Shown here piece after piece: positions 7,654-13,974 of a DNA stretch of 15,757 nucleotides (positions are counted from its first letter, which is position 1; the number at the start of each line of letters is the position of its first letter). The stretch covers positions 1 to 15,757 of the forward strand of contig URKW01000052.1 of NCBI GenBank assembly GCA_900548615.1, given 5' to 3'. The stretch is from an uncultured Eubacteriales bacterium. GTDB taxonomy: Bacteria > Bacillota > Clostridia > Oscillospirales > Oscillospiraceae. The notes below the pieces were generated by a model, which was not told the origin of the DNA, did not search any database, and was given only the letters and a program-made list of their open reading frames with translations. A program made the translations under genes and the position numbers.

Positions 7654-7697
7654 CGGATTTCCACGACAGTGACGTCGGTCACTGTCTCGGAATGACA
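7654..7697 (+). repeat. Short hairpin repeat, family I copy D
   Basis: Begins CGGATTTCCACG and ends CGGAATGACA, with inner stem ACAGTGAC/GTCACTGT around a four-base loop. It differs from copy C mainly by the paired change at the stem end (A-T for C-G). It lies between parS3 and serS. Confidence 0.8.
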
Positions 7698-7735
7698 GAT
7701 AGGCGACATACTATTACAATAATGAGGTAAGCATC

Positions 7736-9058
7736 ATGCTTGATATCAAATTTGTCCGGGAAAATCCCGATATCGTCAAGGAAAACATCCGCAAGAAGTT
7801 CCAGAATGCCAAGCTGCCGCTGGTGGACGAGGCCATTGCGCTGGACGCCCAGCGCCGTCAGGCCATCGCCGACGGCGAGTCCCTGAAGGCCGAGCGCAAC
7901 AAGCTGTCCAAGGCCAACGGACCGCTGTTCGGCAAGCTGAAAAAGTGCACCGATGAGGCGGAAAAGGCCGCCATTCAGACCCAGATCGACGCCAATAACG
8001 CCGCCGTCAAGGCCGACGCCGACCGTATGGCCACGCTGGAGGCTCAGAAGGAGCAGGCCGAGGCCGCCCTTAACAAGATCATGCTGGTGATCCCCCAGAT
8101 CATCGACGAAAGCGTACCCATCGGCCCCGACGACAGCTGCAACGTGGAGGTGGAGCGCTTCGGCGAGCCAAAAACCCCGGATTTCGAGGTGCCCTACCAC
8201 ACCGACATTATGGAGCGGTTTGACGGCATCGATCTGGACGCGGCAGGCCGTGTGTCTGGCAGCGGCTTCTACTATCTGCTGGGCGATATCGCCCGGCTGC
8301 ATGAGGCGGTGCTGGCCTACGCCCGTGACTTCATGATCGACAAGGGCTTCACCTACTGTATCCCCCCCTTCATGATCCACGGCAATGTGGTGGAGGGCGT
8401 TATGAGCCAGACCGACATGGACGCCATGATGTACAAGATCGAGGGCGAGGATCTCTACCTGATCGGCACCAGCGAGCACTCCATGATCGGCAAGTTCATC
8501 GACCAGATTTTGCCCGAGGACAAGCTGCCCCAGACCCTGACCTCCTACTCCCCCTGCTTCCGCAAGGAGAAGGGCGCCCACGGCATCGAGGAGCGGGGCG
8601 TGTACCGCATCCACCAGTTTGAAAAGCAGGAGATGATCGTGGTCTGCAAGCCCGAGGACTCCAAGGCGTGGTACGAAAAGATGTGGCGCTACAGCGTGGA
8701 GCTGTTCCGCAGTCTGGATATCCCCGTGCGGCAGCTGGAGTGCTGCTCCGGCGATCTGGCCGATCTGAAGTGCAAGTCCTGCGATATCGAGGCGTGGTCG
8801 CCCCGCCAGCAGAAGTACTTCGAGGTGTGCTCCTGCTCCAATCTGGGCGACGCTCAGGCCCGCCGCCTGAAGATCCGCTACAAGGACGAAAGCGGCAAGA
8901 TGCAGCTGTGCCACACCCTGAACAACACCGTGGTAGCGCCTCCCCGGATGCTGATCGCCTTCCTGGAAAACAATTTGCAAGCCGACGGCAGCGTACTGGT
9001 GCCGGAGGTACTGCGGCCCTACATGGGCGGCAAGGCCGTTCTGACCCCCAAGCACTGA
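7736..9058 (+). CDS. serS: Seryl-tRNA synthetase
   Basis: This class II synthetase charges tRNA-Ser, and tRNA-Sec where present. The 440-residue product opens with the long helical arm expected for tRNA binding (about 30-115, charged and coiled-coil-like). Motif 2 is FRKEKGAHGIEERGVYRIHQFEK at 275-297, and motif 3 lies around 393-430 (LNNTVVAPPRMLIAFLEN, then the QADGSVLVPEVLRPYMGG ending). Motif 2 differs from the common bacterial form, which has A/S-G-x-x-G-R-D-T-R-G-L. Cysteines at 336, 337, 346, 349, 365 and 367 cluster in the catalytic core, some at positions not cysteine in E. coli SerRS. From memory this is a variant common in Clostridia. The ATG at 7736 has the weak site TGAGGTAA upstream. 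serS near soj/spo0J is a known clostridial arrangement. Confidence 0.95.
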   Translation: MLDIKFVRENPDIVKENIRKKFQNAKLPLVDEAIALDAQRRQAIADGESLKAERNKLSKANGPLFGKLKKCTDEAEKAAIQTQIDANNAAVKADADRMATLEAQKEQAEAALNKIMLVIPQIIDESVPIGPDDSCNVEVERFGEPKTPDFEVPYHTDIMERFDGIDLDAAGRVSGSGFYYLLGDIARLHEAVLAYARDFMIDKGFTYCIPPFMIHGNVVEGVMSQTDMDAMMYKIEGEDLYLIGTSEHSMIGKFIDQILPEDKLPQTLTSYSPCFRKEKGAHGIEERGVYRIHQFEKQEMIVVCKPEDSKAWYEKMWRYSVELFRSLDIPVRQLECCSGDLADLKCKSCDIEAWSPRQQKYFEVCSCSNLGDAQARRLKIRYKDESGKMQLCHTLNNTVVAPPRMLIAFLENNLQADGSVLVPEVLRPYMGGKAVLTPKH

Positions 9059-9065
9059 CAACTAT

Positions 9066-9093
9066 TTGTAATATTTTATTTCGTCTATACAAT
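9066..9093 (+). promoter_or_regulatory. Possible promoter for mscL-rsmG
   Basis: The 58-base serS-mscL gap is AT-rich and contains TTGTAA (9066-9071) and TACAAT (9088-9093), 16 bases apart. The match is moderate; read-through from serS is equally possible. Confidence 0.35.
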
Positions 9094-9116
9094 TAGCTAT
9101 CAGGAGGACGAAGAAA

Positions 9117-9563
9117 ATGAAGAAATTTATCGCCGAATTCAAGGAATTCGCCATGAAGGGCAACGTAGTGGACATGGCCATCGGCGTTGTCATCGGCGCT
9201 GCCTTCGGCAAGATCACCACCTCACTGGTAAACGACGTGATCATGCCCCTCATCTCCCGCATCACCGGCGGCGTGGATTTCAGCGCGTGGAAATGGGTGC
9301 TGAAAGCCGCCGAGGTGGACGAGACCGGCGCGGAGACGGCGGCGGAGATCGCCGTCAACTATGGCAGCTTTATCGCCGTGGTGCTGGACTTTCTGATCAT
9401 CGCGCTGGTGCTGTTCATGGTGGTGAAGGCCATCAACAAACTGCGCAGCATCGGCAAGAAGGAGGAGCCCGCCGAGGAGGAGCCCGCTCCCACCGCCGAG
9501 GAGCTGCTGACGGAGATCCGCGACCTGCTGAAGGAAAACAGCGATGGAAGCCACACTGCGTGA
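9117..9563 (+). CDS. mscL: Large-conductance mechanosensitive channel MscL
   Basis: MscL is a homopentameric membrane valve that opens under high membrane tension and releases solutes during hypo-osmotic shock. The 148-residue product has the amphipathic N-terminal helix (KKFIAEFKEFAMKG) and the pore helix TM1 at about 15-45, with the hallmark NVVDMAIGVVIGAAFGKI and NDVIMPLI. A periplasmic loop spans about 46-81, TM2 about 82-105, and a charged cytoplasmic helix ends the protein. The loop and the Glu/Ala/Pro-rich linker after TM2 (about 114-126) make it slightly longer than E. coli MscL. AGGAGG at 9102-9107 gives a strong start. The last 20 bases overlap rsmG in another frame. Confidence 0.97.
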   Translation: MKKFIAEFKEFAMKGNVVDMAIGVVIGAAFGKITTSLVNDVIMPLISRITGGVDFSAWKWVLKAAEVDETGAETAAEIAVNYGSFIAVVLDFLIIALVLFMVVKAINKLRSIGKKEEPAEEEPAPTAEELLTEIRDLLKENSDGSHTA

Positions 9564-10242
9564 CGGTCTGGCGGCGCTGGGTCTCCCCTCCCCTGCCGCG
9601 CCGCAGCTGCTGGACTTCGCCCGACGGCTATTGGAAAAGAATCAGGTGATGAACCTGACGGCCATCACGGAGGCGAAAGACGTGGCCACCCTGCACCTGC
9701 TGGACTGCGCCGAGCTGCTGACCATGGCGGACTTCCGGGGCAAGTCGGTGGTGGACGTGGGCACCGGCGCGGGATTTCCCGGCATGGTGCTGCGGATCCT
9801 GGAGCCGGACTTCGACCTGACGCTGCTGGACAGTCTGGGCAAGCGGGTGGACTGGCTGCGGGAAACCTGCGATGACATGGGGCTTTCCCGCGTCACCTGC
9901 GTCCACGCCCGGGCGGAGGAATTTGCCGGGGAACACCGGCAGGCCTATGACATGGCCACCTCCCGCGCTGTGGCGGCGCTGCCGCTGCTGAGCGAGCTGG
10001 CGCTGCCGCTGGTGAAGGTGGGCGGCTGCTTCCTGGCCATGAAATCCGTGGACAGCGACGCCGAGATCGACAGCGCCCGGGGCGCCATCGGCCAGCTGGG
10101 CGGTAAGATCGAGGCCATCCGGGATTACACCATCCCCGGCACGGACGTGACCCACCGTGTGGTGATCATCCGCAAGGTGAAGGACACCCCGCCCCAGTTT
10201 CCCAGAAGCTGGGCGAGGATGAAAAAAGCACCGTTGAAGTGA
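9544..10242 (+). CDS. rsmG: 16S rRNA (guanine-527-N7)-methyltransferase RsmG (GidB)
   Basis: RsmG uses S-adenosylmethionine to methylate N7 of G527 in the 530 loop of 16S rRNA; its loss gives low-level streptomycin resistance in other bacteria. The 232-residue product shows the family motifs in order: NLTAIT (37-42), the AdoMet-binding loop VDVGTGAGFPG (70-80), LLDSLGKRVDWL, ATSRAVAALPLLSELALPLVKVGG, and a C-terminal basic tail (RSWARMKKAPLK). It starts inside mscL (20-base overlap) with AAGGAA at 9531-9536, so translational coupling to MscL is likely. In many Firmicutes rsmG lies just upstream of the par locus; here it lies about 2 kb downstream, after serS and mscL. Confidence 0.95.
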   Translation: MEATLRDGLAALGLPSPAAPQLLDFARRLLEKNQVMNLTAITEAKDVATLHLLDCAELLTMADFRGKSVVDVGTGAGFPGMVLRILEPDFDLTLLDSLGKRVDWLRETCDDMGLSRVTCVHARAEEFAGEHRQAYDMATSRAVAALPLLSELALPLVKVGGCFLAMKSVDSDAEIDSARGAIGQLGGKIEAIRDYTIPGTDVTHRVVIIRKVKDTPPQFPRSWARMKKAPLK

Positions 10243-10257
10243 GGAGCGTTTCGCGCC
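10240..10257 (+). repeat. Stop-codon-associated repeat, copy 1 (rsmG end)
   Basis: TGAGGAGCGTTTCGCGCC begins exactly at the rsmG stop codon and matches 16 of 18 bases of 13937-13954 at the hisS stop. Here TCGCGCC (10251-10257) pairs perfectly with GGCGCGA (10260-10266). Confidence 0.6.
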
Positions 10258-10561
10258 CCGGCGCGACCTACTCCTACGCCGCTGCCGCTGATGCCTACGC
10301 CGAACAACGCTGTTGCTTCTACCGTTGAGAACGTAAGCGGCAGCGACGCAAAAGGAAAGTCAATGCGTCATACGCAACGAAATCAAATATTTCCCGCAAA
10401 CGCGTGGCAAAAGGCCACAAGTTTGCAACGCAAGATAGCGCGGGCGGATTCTTAAACCGCAGGTTTAAGTTGTCTTTTTGGGTACTTTTGGGACAACGGC
10501 CAAAAGTACCTCGCGCTCGGAAGCGCGAAATGCCCTTTGGCAGAAAAATCAAAGATTTTTC
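10251..10561. repeat. Intergenic array of consecutive hairpins between rsmG and minD
   Basis: The 345 bases between rsmG and minD hold no credible gene but a run of inverted repeats. They include TCGCGCC/GGCGCGA (10251-10266), long arms CGCTGCCGCT/AGCGGCAGCG (10280-10289/10336-10345) enclosing two mini-hairpins, and TGCGT/ACGCA (10364-10376). There is a two-part stem at 10396-10426 (GCAAAC/GTTTGC outside, GTGGC/GCCAC inside). CTTAAACC/GGTTTAAG spans 10451-10469 and GGTACTTTTGG/CCAAAAGTACC 10481-10510. TCGCGCT/AGCGCGA (10511-10528) and GAAAAATC/GATTTTTC (10543-10561) complete the run. CCTACGCCG is also directly repeated at 10273 and 10294. A 71-codon open frame from 10404 simply translates these stems and is rejected as a gene. 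Confidence 0.8.
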
Positions 10562-10587
10562 GCCAATCTCAAGAAAGGAGAACCGCC

Positions 10588-11331
10588 ATGGGCAAGATCA
10601 TCGCTGTGGCGTCCGGTAAGGGCGGCACAGGCAAGACCTCCTTCACCGCCTGCGTGGGACTGTCGCTGGCCGCCATGGGCTACGAAACGCTGGCGCTGGA
10701 CTGCGACATTACGCTGCGGAATCTGGATCTGGCGCTGGGTCTATCCGACAGCGCCGCCATGGACTTCTCCGACGTGCTGGAGGGCCGATGTACCCTGGAG
10801 GAAGCCGCCGTCCGGCACCGGAAATACCCCAAGCTGTCGCTGCTGGCCGCGCCGCTGGCTCCTGTGGGGGCGCGGTTCTCTCAGACCGCCATGCAGGCGC
10901 TGGGACAGGCCATCCGCCAGCAGTACGACTACTGCCTGATCGACGCGCCGGCGGGACTGGGCGAGGGCTTCCAGTTAGCCACCGCCATCGCCGACAGCGT
11001 GATCGTCGTCACCACCACCGATCCCGCCGCGCTGCGGGACGCTCAGCGCACCGTCATGGAGCTGCGGCGCTTCCCTGCCGGGCAGGTGCATCTGGTGGTG
11101 AACCGGGTGCGGAAGAAAATGCTGAAGGCACTCCACTCCACCATCGACGACGCCATGGACACGGCGGGCCTTCCCCTGCTGGGCGTGATCCCGGAGGACG
11201 GCGACATTCCGCTGGCCCTGAACCGGGGCATCCCCTTACGGGATATGAACTACTACGCCCAACGGGCCTATGAAAACATTGCCAGACGCATCACCGGCGC
11301 ACGGGTCCCCCTGATGCGCGCCCGGTGGTGA
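10588..11331 (+). CDS. minD: Septum site-determining ATPase MinD
   Basis: MinD is a deviant Walker ATPase that normally binds the membrane as an ATP dimer and recruits MinC to block FtsZ rings away from midcell. The 247-residue product has the P-loop SGKGGTGKT with signature lysine K11 and catalytic K16, and the MinD hallmark LDCDITLRNLDL (D38, D40). The switch II segment is LIDAPAGLGEGF, and the late block PEDGDIPLALNRGIPL is conserved. It ends ...NIARRITGARVPLMRARW. Family members normally carry a linker and a C-terminal amphipathic membrane-targeting helix after the VPLM position, and none is present here. The ATG at 10588 with AAAGGAG at 10574-10580 is chosen; an upstream in-frame ATG at 10537 lies in the hairpin array. 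minC and minE are not adjacent. The mgsA-like gene follows after 34 bases. Confidence 0.88.
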   Translation: MGKIIAVASGKGGTGKTSFTACVGLSLAAMGYETLALDCDITLRNLDLALGLSDSAAMDFSDVLEGRCTLEEAAVRHRKYPKLSLLAAPLAPVGARFSQTAMQALGQAIRQQYDYCLIDAPAGLGEGFQLATAIADSVIVVTTTDPAALRDAQRTVMELRRFPAGQVHLVVNRVRKKMLKALHSTIDDAMDTAGLPLLGVIPEDGDIPLALNRGIPLRDMNYYAQRAYENIARRITGARVPLMRARW

Positions 11332-11365
11332 GCAAATACATACTCAGTAAAGGAGCTGAAGCTAT

Positions 11366-11782
11366 ATGAATATTGCCCTGATCGCTCACGACAACCGCAA
11401 GGAGCTGATGGTGCAGTTCTGCACCGCCTACTGCGGCATTCTGGCGCAGCACACCCTGTGCGCCACCGCCAACACCGGCAAGCAGGTGCAGGAGGCCACC
11501 GGCCTGAAGGTACACCGCTTTTTGACCTTTGAAAACGGCGGCGGCCAGCAGATCGCCGCCCGCATCGCCTACAACGAGATCGACATGGTGCTGTGCTTCG
11601 ACGATCCCAACAAGCGCACCACCCACGAGGACATTCTGTATATCGCCAAGCTGTGCGACAAGAACAACATCCCCTTCGCCAGCAATGTGGCCACCGCCGA
11701 AATGCTGATCCTTGGTCTGGCACGGGGCGATCTGGACTGGCGCGATATCGTCAATCCCAAGACCAAGCCCTTCACGGCGTGA
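11366..11782 (+). CDS. mgsA: Methylglyoxal synthase-like protein, catalytic site altered
   Basis: The 138-residue product is homologous to methylglyoxal synthase, which converts dihydroxyacetone phosphate to methylglyoxal and phosphate. Overall fold features match (IALIAHD start, EATGL, NIPFASNVATAEML, LARGDLDW), as does length. Compared by eye with E. coli MgsA, retained residues include H8, D9, K12, D80 and H87. The phosphate loop ATGTTG reads ATANTG. The SGPxGGD segment reads TFENGGG, so G60 replaces the catalytic aspartate (E. coli D71) and F55 replaces a phosphate-loop glycine. FFxDPL reads CFDDPN, and PHxPD reads THED with one residue missing. Enzyme activity is therefore doubtful; it may be an inactive or repurposed MGS-like-domain protein. 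It is probably cotranscribed with minD (34-base gap, AAAGGAG at 11349-11355). Position after minD fits the clostridial min-mgsA order. Confidence 0.8.
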   Translation: MNIALIAHDNRKELMVQFCTAYCGILAQHTLCATANTGKQVQEATGLKVHRFLTFENGGGQQIAARIAYNEIDMVLCFDDPNKRTTHEDILYIAKLCDKNNIPFASNVATAEMLILGLARGDLDWRDIVNPKTKPFTA

Positions 11783-11805
11783 GGGACGAGGCACACCTCC
11801 AAAAA

Positions 11806-11970
11806 CCTCCCTCTGCGAGGGAGGTGGCGCGAAGCGCCGGAGGGAGAGAATTTAAGTCTTTTATTCTCTCCCCCAGTCGGGGCGTTAAGAAAACATGCCG
11901 GTGGCATGTTTTTAGCCCCGATCTCGGCGGCTATGCCGCCGTAGCTGACAGCCCCTTCTCAGAGGGGGCC
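11806..11970 (+). repeat. Composite hairpin repeat, family II copy 2
   Basis: Stems in order: CCTCCCTC/GAGGGAGG (11806-11824), GGCGC/GCGCC (11826-11838), GGGAGAGAAT/ATTCTCTCCC (11842-11872), AAAACATGCC/GGCATGTTTT (11890-11912), CGGCGGC/GCCGCCG (11925-11941), and a GCCCC-rich stem (11951-11969). It is the inverted counterpart of positions 1-123. It also shares its CCTCCC and GCCCC end modules with 13975-14090. No protein coding is seen. Confidence 0.8.
11890..11913 (+). terminator. Possible terminator after the minD-mgsA unit
   Basis: A 10-pair stem with a three-base loop (11900-11902) is preceded by an A-run and followed by five T residues (11909-11913). It could act in both directions. It is part of the family II repeat, so a terminator role is inferred from shape only. 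Confidence 0.4.
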
Positions 11971-11975
11971 AAGGA

Positions 11976-12019
11976 CGGATTCCCACGACAGTGACATCGG
12001 TCACTGTCTCGGAATGACA
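11976..12019 (+). repeat. Short hairpin repeat, family I copy E
   Basis: Begins CGGATTCCCACG and ends CGGAATGACA, with inner stem ACAGTGAC/GTCACTGT and loop ATCG. It is nearly identical to copy D and abuts the family II repeat. Confidence 0.8.
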
Positions 12020-12071
12020 GCGCACGCAGTATTTTCCCTAACAGCAACAAACAACAAGGAGAGAGAAAACA

Positions 12072-12566
12072 TTGATACAAACCGCTTTGAACTGGTTGTA
12101 CGACAACCTCTATAACTACATGATCCCCGTGTGCGGCCTGTGCGTGCTGCGGGTGGTGGTCAGCCTTCTGGAGCTGGGCCACATGAAGCGCCTGCGGGAC
12201 AAGAAGTTTGTGTTCCGCAAGGTGGGCGTCCAGTACCGGGATATCGGCGCGTTCACCGGGCTGTTCATCGGCAGCGTACTGATCTGCCTGCTGCCCAAGC
12301 TGGGACTGCTGTTCGCCGTGGTGGCGGCAGGGCTGACGGTGCTGGGCTATCAGATCGGCAAGCGCAAGGGCGACGAGGCCGACCGCATCTGGCAGGCCGT
12401 GGTCAACGAGCTGGCCGAAAGCGAGGATGCCCACAAGGTCAACGCCCTCAGCGTCGAGAGCAACATCCACGGTCTCATCGACACGCTGGACATGTACGAC
12501 AAGGAAGGATCCCCCGCCCCGGCGGAGCCCGCCGAAGAAGCGGCGTCCGCTGACAGCGAAGAGTAA
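12072..12566 (+). CDS. Unrecognised small membrane protein upstream of hisS
   Basis: I do not recognise this family. The 164-residue product has a hydrophobic segment at about 17-34, a basic loop (HMKRLRDKKFVFRK), and two further membrane segments at about 59-75 and 76-93. A cytoplasmic charged helix follows, then an acidic Pro/Ala/Glu tail (about 146-164). The start is taken as TTG at 12072, because AAGGAG at 12056-12061 lies 10 bases upstream and homology-free alternatives (ATG at 12120) lack a ribosome binding site and would start inside the first hydrophobic segment. The stop is 17 bases before hisS, so the two are probably cotranscribed. Coding use resembles its neighbours, with no sign of transfer. 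Confidence 0.75.
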   Translation: MIQTALNWLYDNLYNYMIPVCGLCVLRVVVSLLELGHMKRLRDKKFVFRKVGVQYRDIGAFTGLFIGSVLICLLPKLGLLFAVVAAGLTVLGYQIGKRKGDEADRIWQAVVNELAESEDAHKVNALSVESNIHGLIDTLDMYDKEGSPAPAEPAEEAASADSEE

Positions 12567-12583
12567 AGAGAGGAAGATATCCG

Positions 12584-13939
12584 ATGGAAAAGATGAAGCC
12601 CCGGACGCTATCCGGGTTTATGGAGCTGCTGCCGGCTCCCCAGCAGCAGATGGAGCGGATGATGGACATTCTCCGCAAAACCTACAGCCTGTACGGCTTT
12701 ACCCCGCTGGACACCCCGCTGATCGAGGCCAGCGAGGTGCTGCTGGCCAAGGGCGGCGGCGAGACCGAGAAGCAGATCTACCGCTTCACCAAGGGCGACG
12801 CCGACCTGTCCCTGCGGTTTGACCTGACGGTGCCGCTGGCCAAGTACGTGGCGCTGCACTACAATGAGCTGAGCTTCCCCTTCCGCCGCTATCAGATCGG
12901 CAAGGTCTACCGCGGCGAGCGTGCCCAGCGTGGCCGCTTCCGGGAGTTCTATCAGGCCGATATCGATGTGATCGGCGACGGCAAGCTGGATATCACCAAC
13001 GAGGCAGAGATCCCCGCCATTATCTACCAGACCTTTACCGAGCTGGGATTGAAGCGATTCCAGATCCGTGTCAACAACCGCCGCATCCTCAACGGCTTCT
13101 ACGCCATGCAGGGTCTGACGGAGCGCTCCGGCGACATTATGCGCACCGTGGACAAGCTGGACAAGATCGGCGCGGAGAAGGTGCGCACCCTCCTGATGGA
13201 CGACGTGGGCCTGACCGACGATCAGGCGGCGGAGATTCTGAAGTTCATCGCCATCACCGGCGATAACGCCCAGGTCATCGCCGCGCTGGAGGACTATGCA
13301 GGCCGGAACGAGGTCTTTGACGAGGGTCTGGCGCAGCTGAAAACCGTGGTGAAGTACCTCTCCTCCTTCGGCGTGCCGGAGGAAAACTTCGCCGTCGACC
13401 TGACCATCGCCCGGGGCCTCGACTACTACACCGGCACGGTGTACGAGACCACCCTGCTGGATCACCCGGAGATCGGATCCGTCTGCTCCGGCGGCCGGTA
13501 CGACAATCTGGCGGAGTACTATACCGACAAGCAGCTGCCCGGCGTGGGTATCTCCATCGGCTTGACCCGGCTGTTCTACGTGCTGGGCGAGCAGAAGATG
13601 CTGAACGACAACCTGCCCACCGCGCCCTGTGACGTGCTGGTGCTGCCCATGACGGAGGAGCTGTCCCCCGCCATCGACGCCGCCACGGCGCTGCGCCGCG
13701 CCGGTATCCGCACCCAGCTGTACACCGAGCCCAAGAAGTTCAAGGCCAAGATGAACTACGCCGACAAGCTGTCCGTCCCCTACGTGCTGTTTTTGGGTGA
13801 GGATGAGATCGCCGCCGGCATGGTGTCCTGCAAGAACATGACCACCGGCGCACAGACCAAGCTGCCGGTCACCGACGCCATCGTCATGATCCGGGAGGAT
13901 CTGGCGGAACGGAATAAGGGCAAGGTCATTGTGGAGTGA
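12584..13939 (+). CDS. hisS: Histidyl-tRNA synthetase
   Basis: A class II synthetase that charges tRNA-His in the cytoplasm. The 451-residue product shows motif 1 around LDTPLIEASEVL and the substrate-binding RFDLTVPLAKYVA. Motif 2 follows (about 100-128: RRYQIGKVYRGERAQRGRFREFYQADIDVIG in part). The HisRS-specific signature RGLDYYTGTVYE begins at R277, motif 3 is PGVGISIGLTRL, and a C-terminal anticodon-binding domain spans about 345-445. Length and motifs are those of a full catalytic HisRS rather than the HisZ paralogue, which lacks the signature. The ATG at 12584 has a purine-rich AGAGAGGAAG upstream. No T-box leader is seen before it; it probably shares the upstream membrane-protein transcript. 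Confidence 0.95.
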   Translation: MEKMKPRTLSGFMELLPAPQQQMERMMDILRKTYSLYGFTPLDTPLIEASEVLLAKGGGETEKQIYRFTKGDADLSLRFDLTVPLAKYVALHYNELSFPFRRYQIGKVYRGERAQRGRFREFYQADIDVIGDGKLDITNEAEIPAIIYQTFTELGLKRFQIRVNNRRILNGFYAMQGLTERSGDIMRTVDKLDKIGAEKVRTLLMDDVGLTDDQAAEILKFIAITGDNAQVIAALEDYAGRNEVFDEGLAQLKTVVKYLSSFGVPEENFAVDLTIARGLDYYTGTVYETTLLDHPEIGSVCSGGRYDNLAEYYTDKQLPGVGISIGLTRLFYVLGEQKMLNDNLPTAPCDVLVLPMTEELSPAIDAATALRRAGIRTQLYTEPKKFKAKMNYADKLSVPYVLFLGEDEIAAGMVSCKNMTTGAQTKLPVTDAIVMIREDLAERNKGKVIVE

Positions 13940-13954
13940 GGGGTGTTTCGCGCC
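13937..13954 (+). repeat. Stop-codon-associated repeat, copy 2 (hisS end)
   Basis: TGAGGGGTGTTTCGCGCC begins exactly at the hisS stop codon and matches 16 of 18 bases of 10240-10257. The downstream CGCGAGCAC gives a partial stem with it. Confidence 0.6.
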
Positions 13955-13974
13955 GTAAACGCGAGCACTCCAAA

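Noticed and set aside
7640..7655. Fourth, degenerate parS near ACATGAAACAC
   Set aside because: Only the right half matches; the left half does not form the palindrome.
7679..9061. 460-codon minus-strand frame opposite serS, and similar long antisense frames opposite PBP2, amylase, hisS and aspS
   Set aside because: They are the expected by-product of G/C-rich third codon positions, show low-complexity Gly/Val/Leu/His/Gln composition, match no family I know and are fully antisense to clear genes.
10396..10561. Retron-type or CRISPR-like array
   Set aside because: The hairpins differ in sequence and are not regularly spaced direct repeats, and no reverse transcriptase or cas gene lies in the window.
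10404..10619. 71-codon open frame between rsmG and minD
   Set aside because: It encodes only the hairpin stems, has no ribosome binding site and overlaps the minD start; it is an accidental frame in a structured region.
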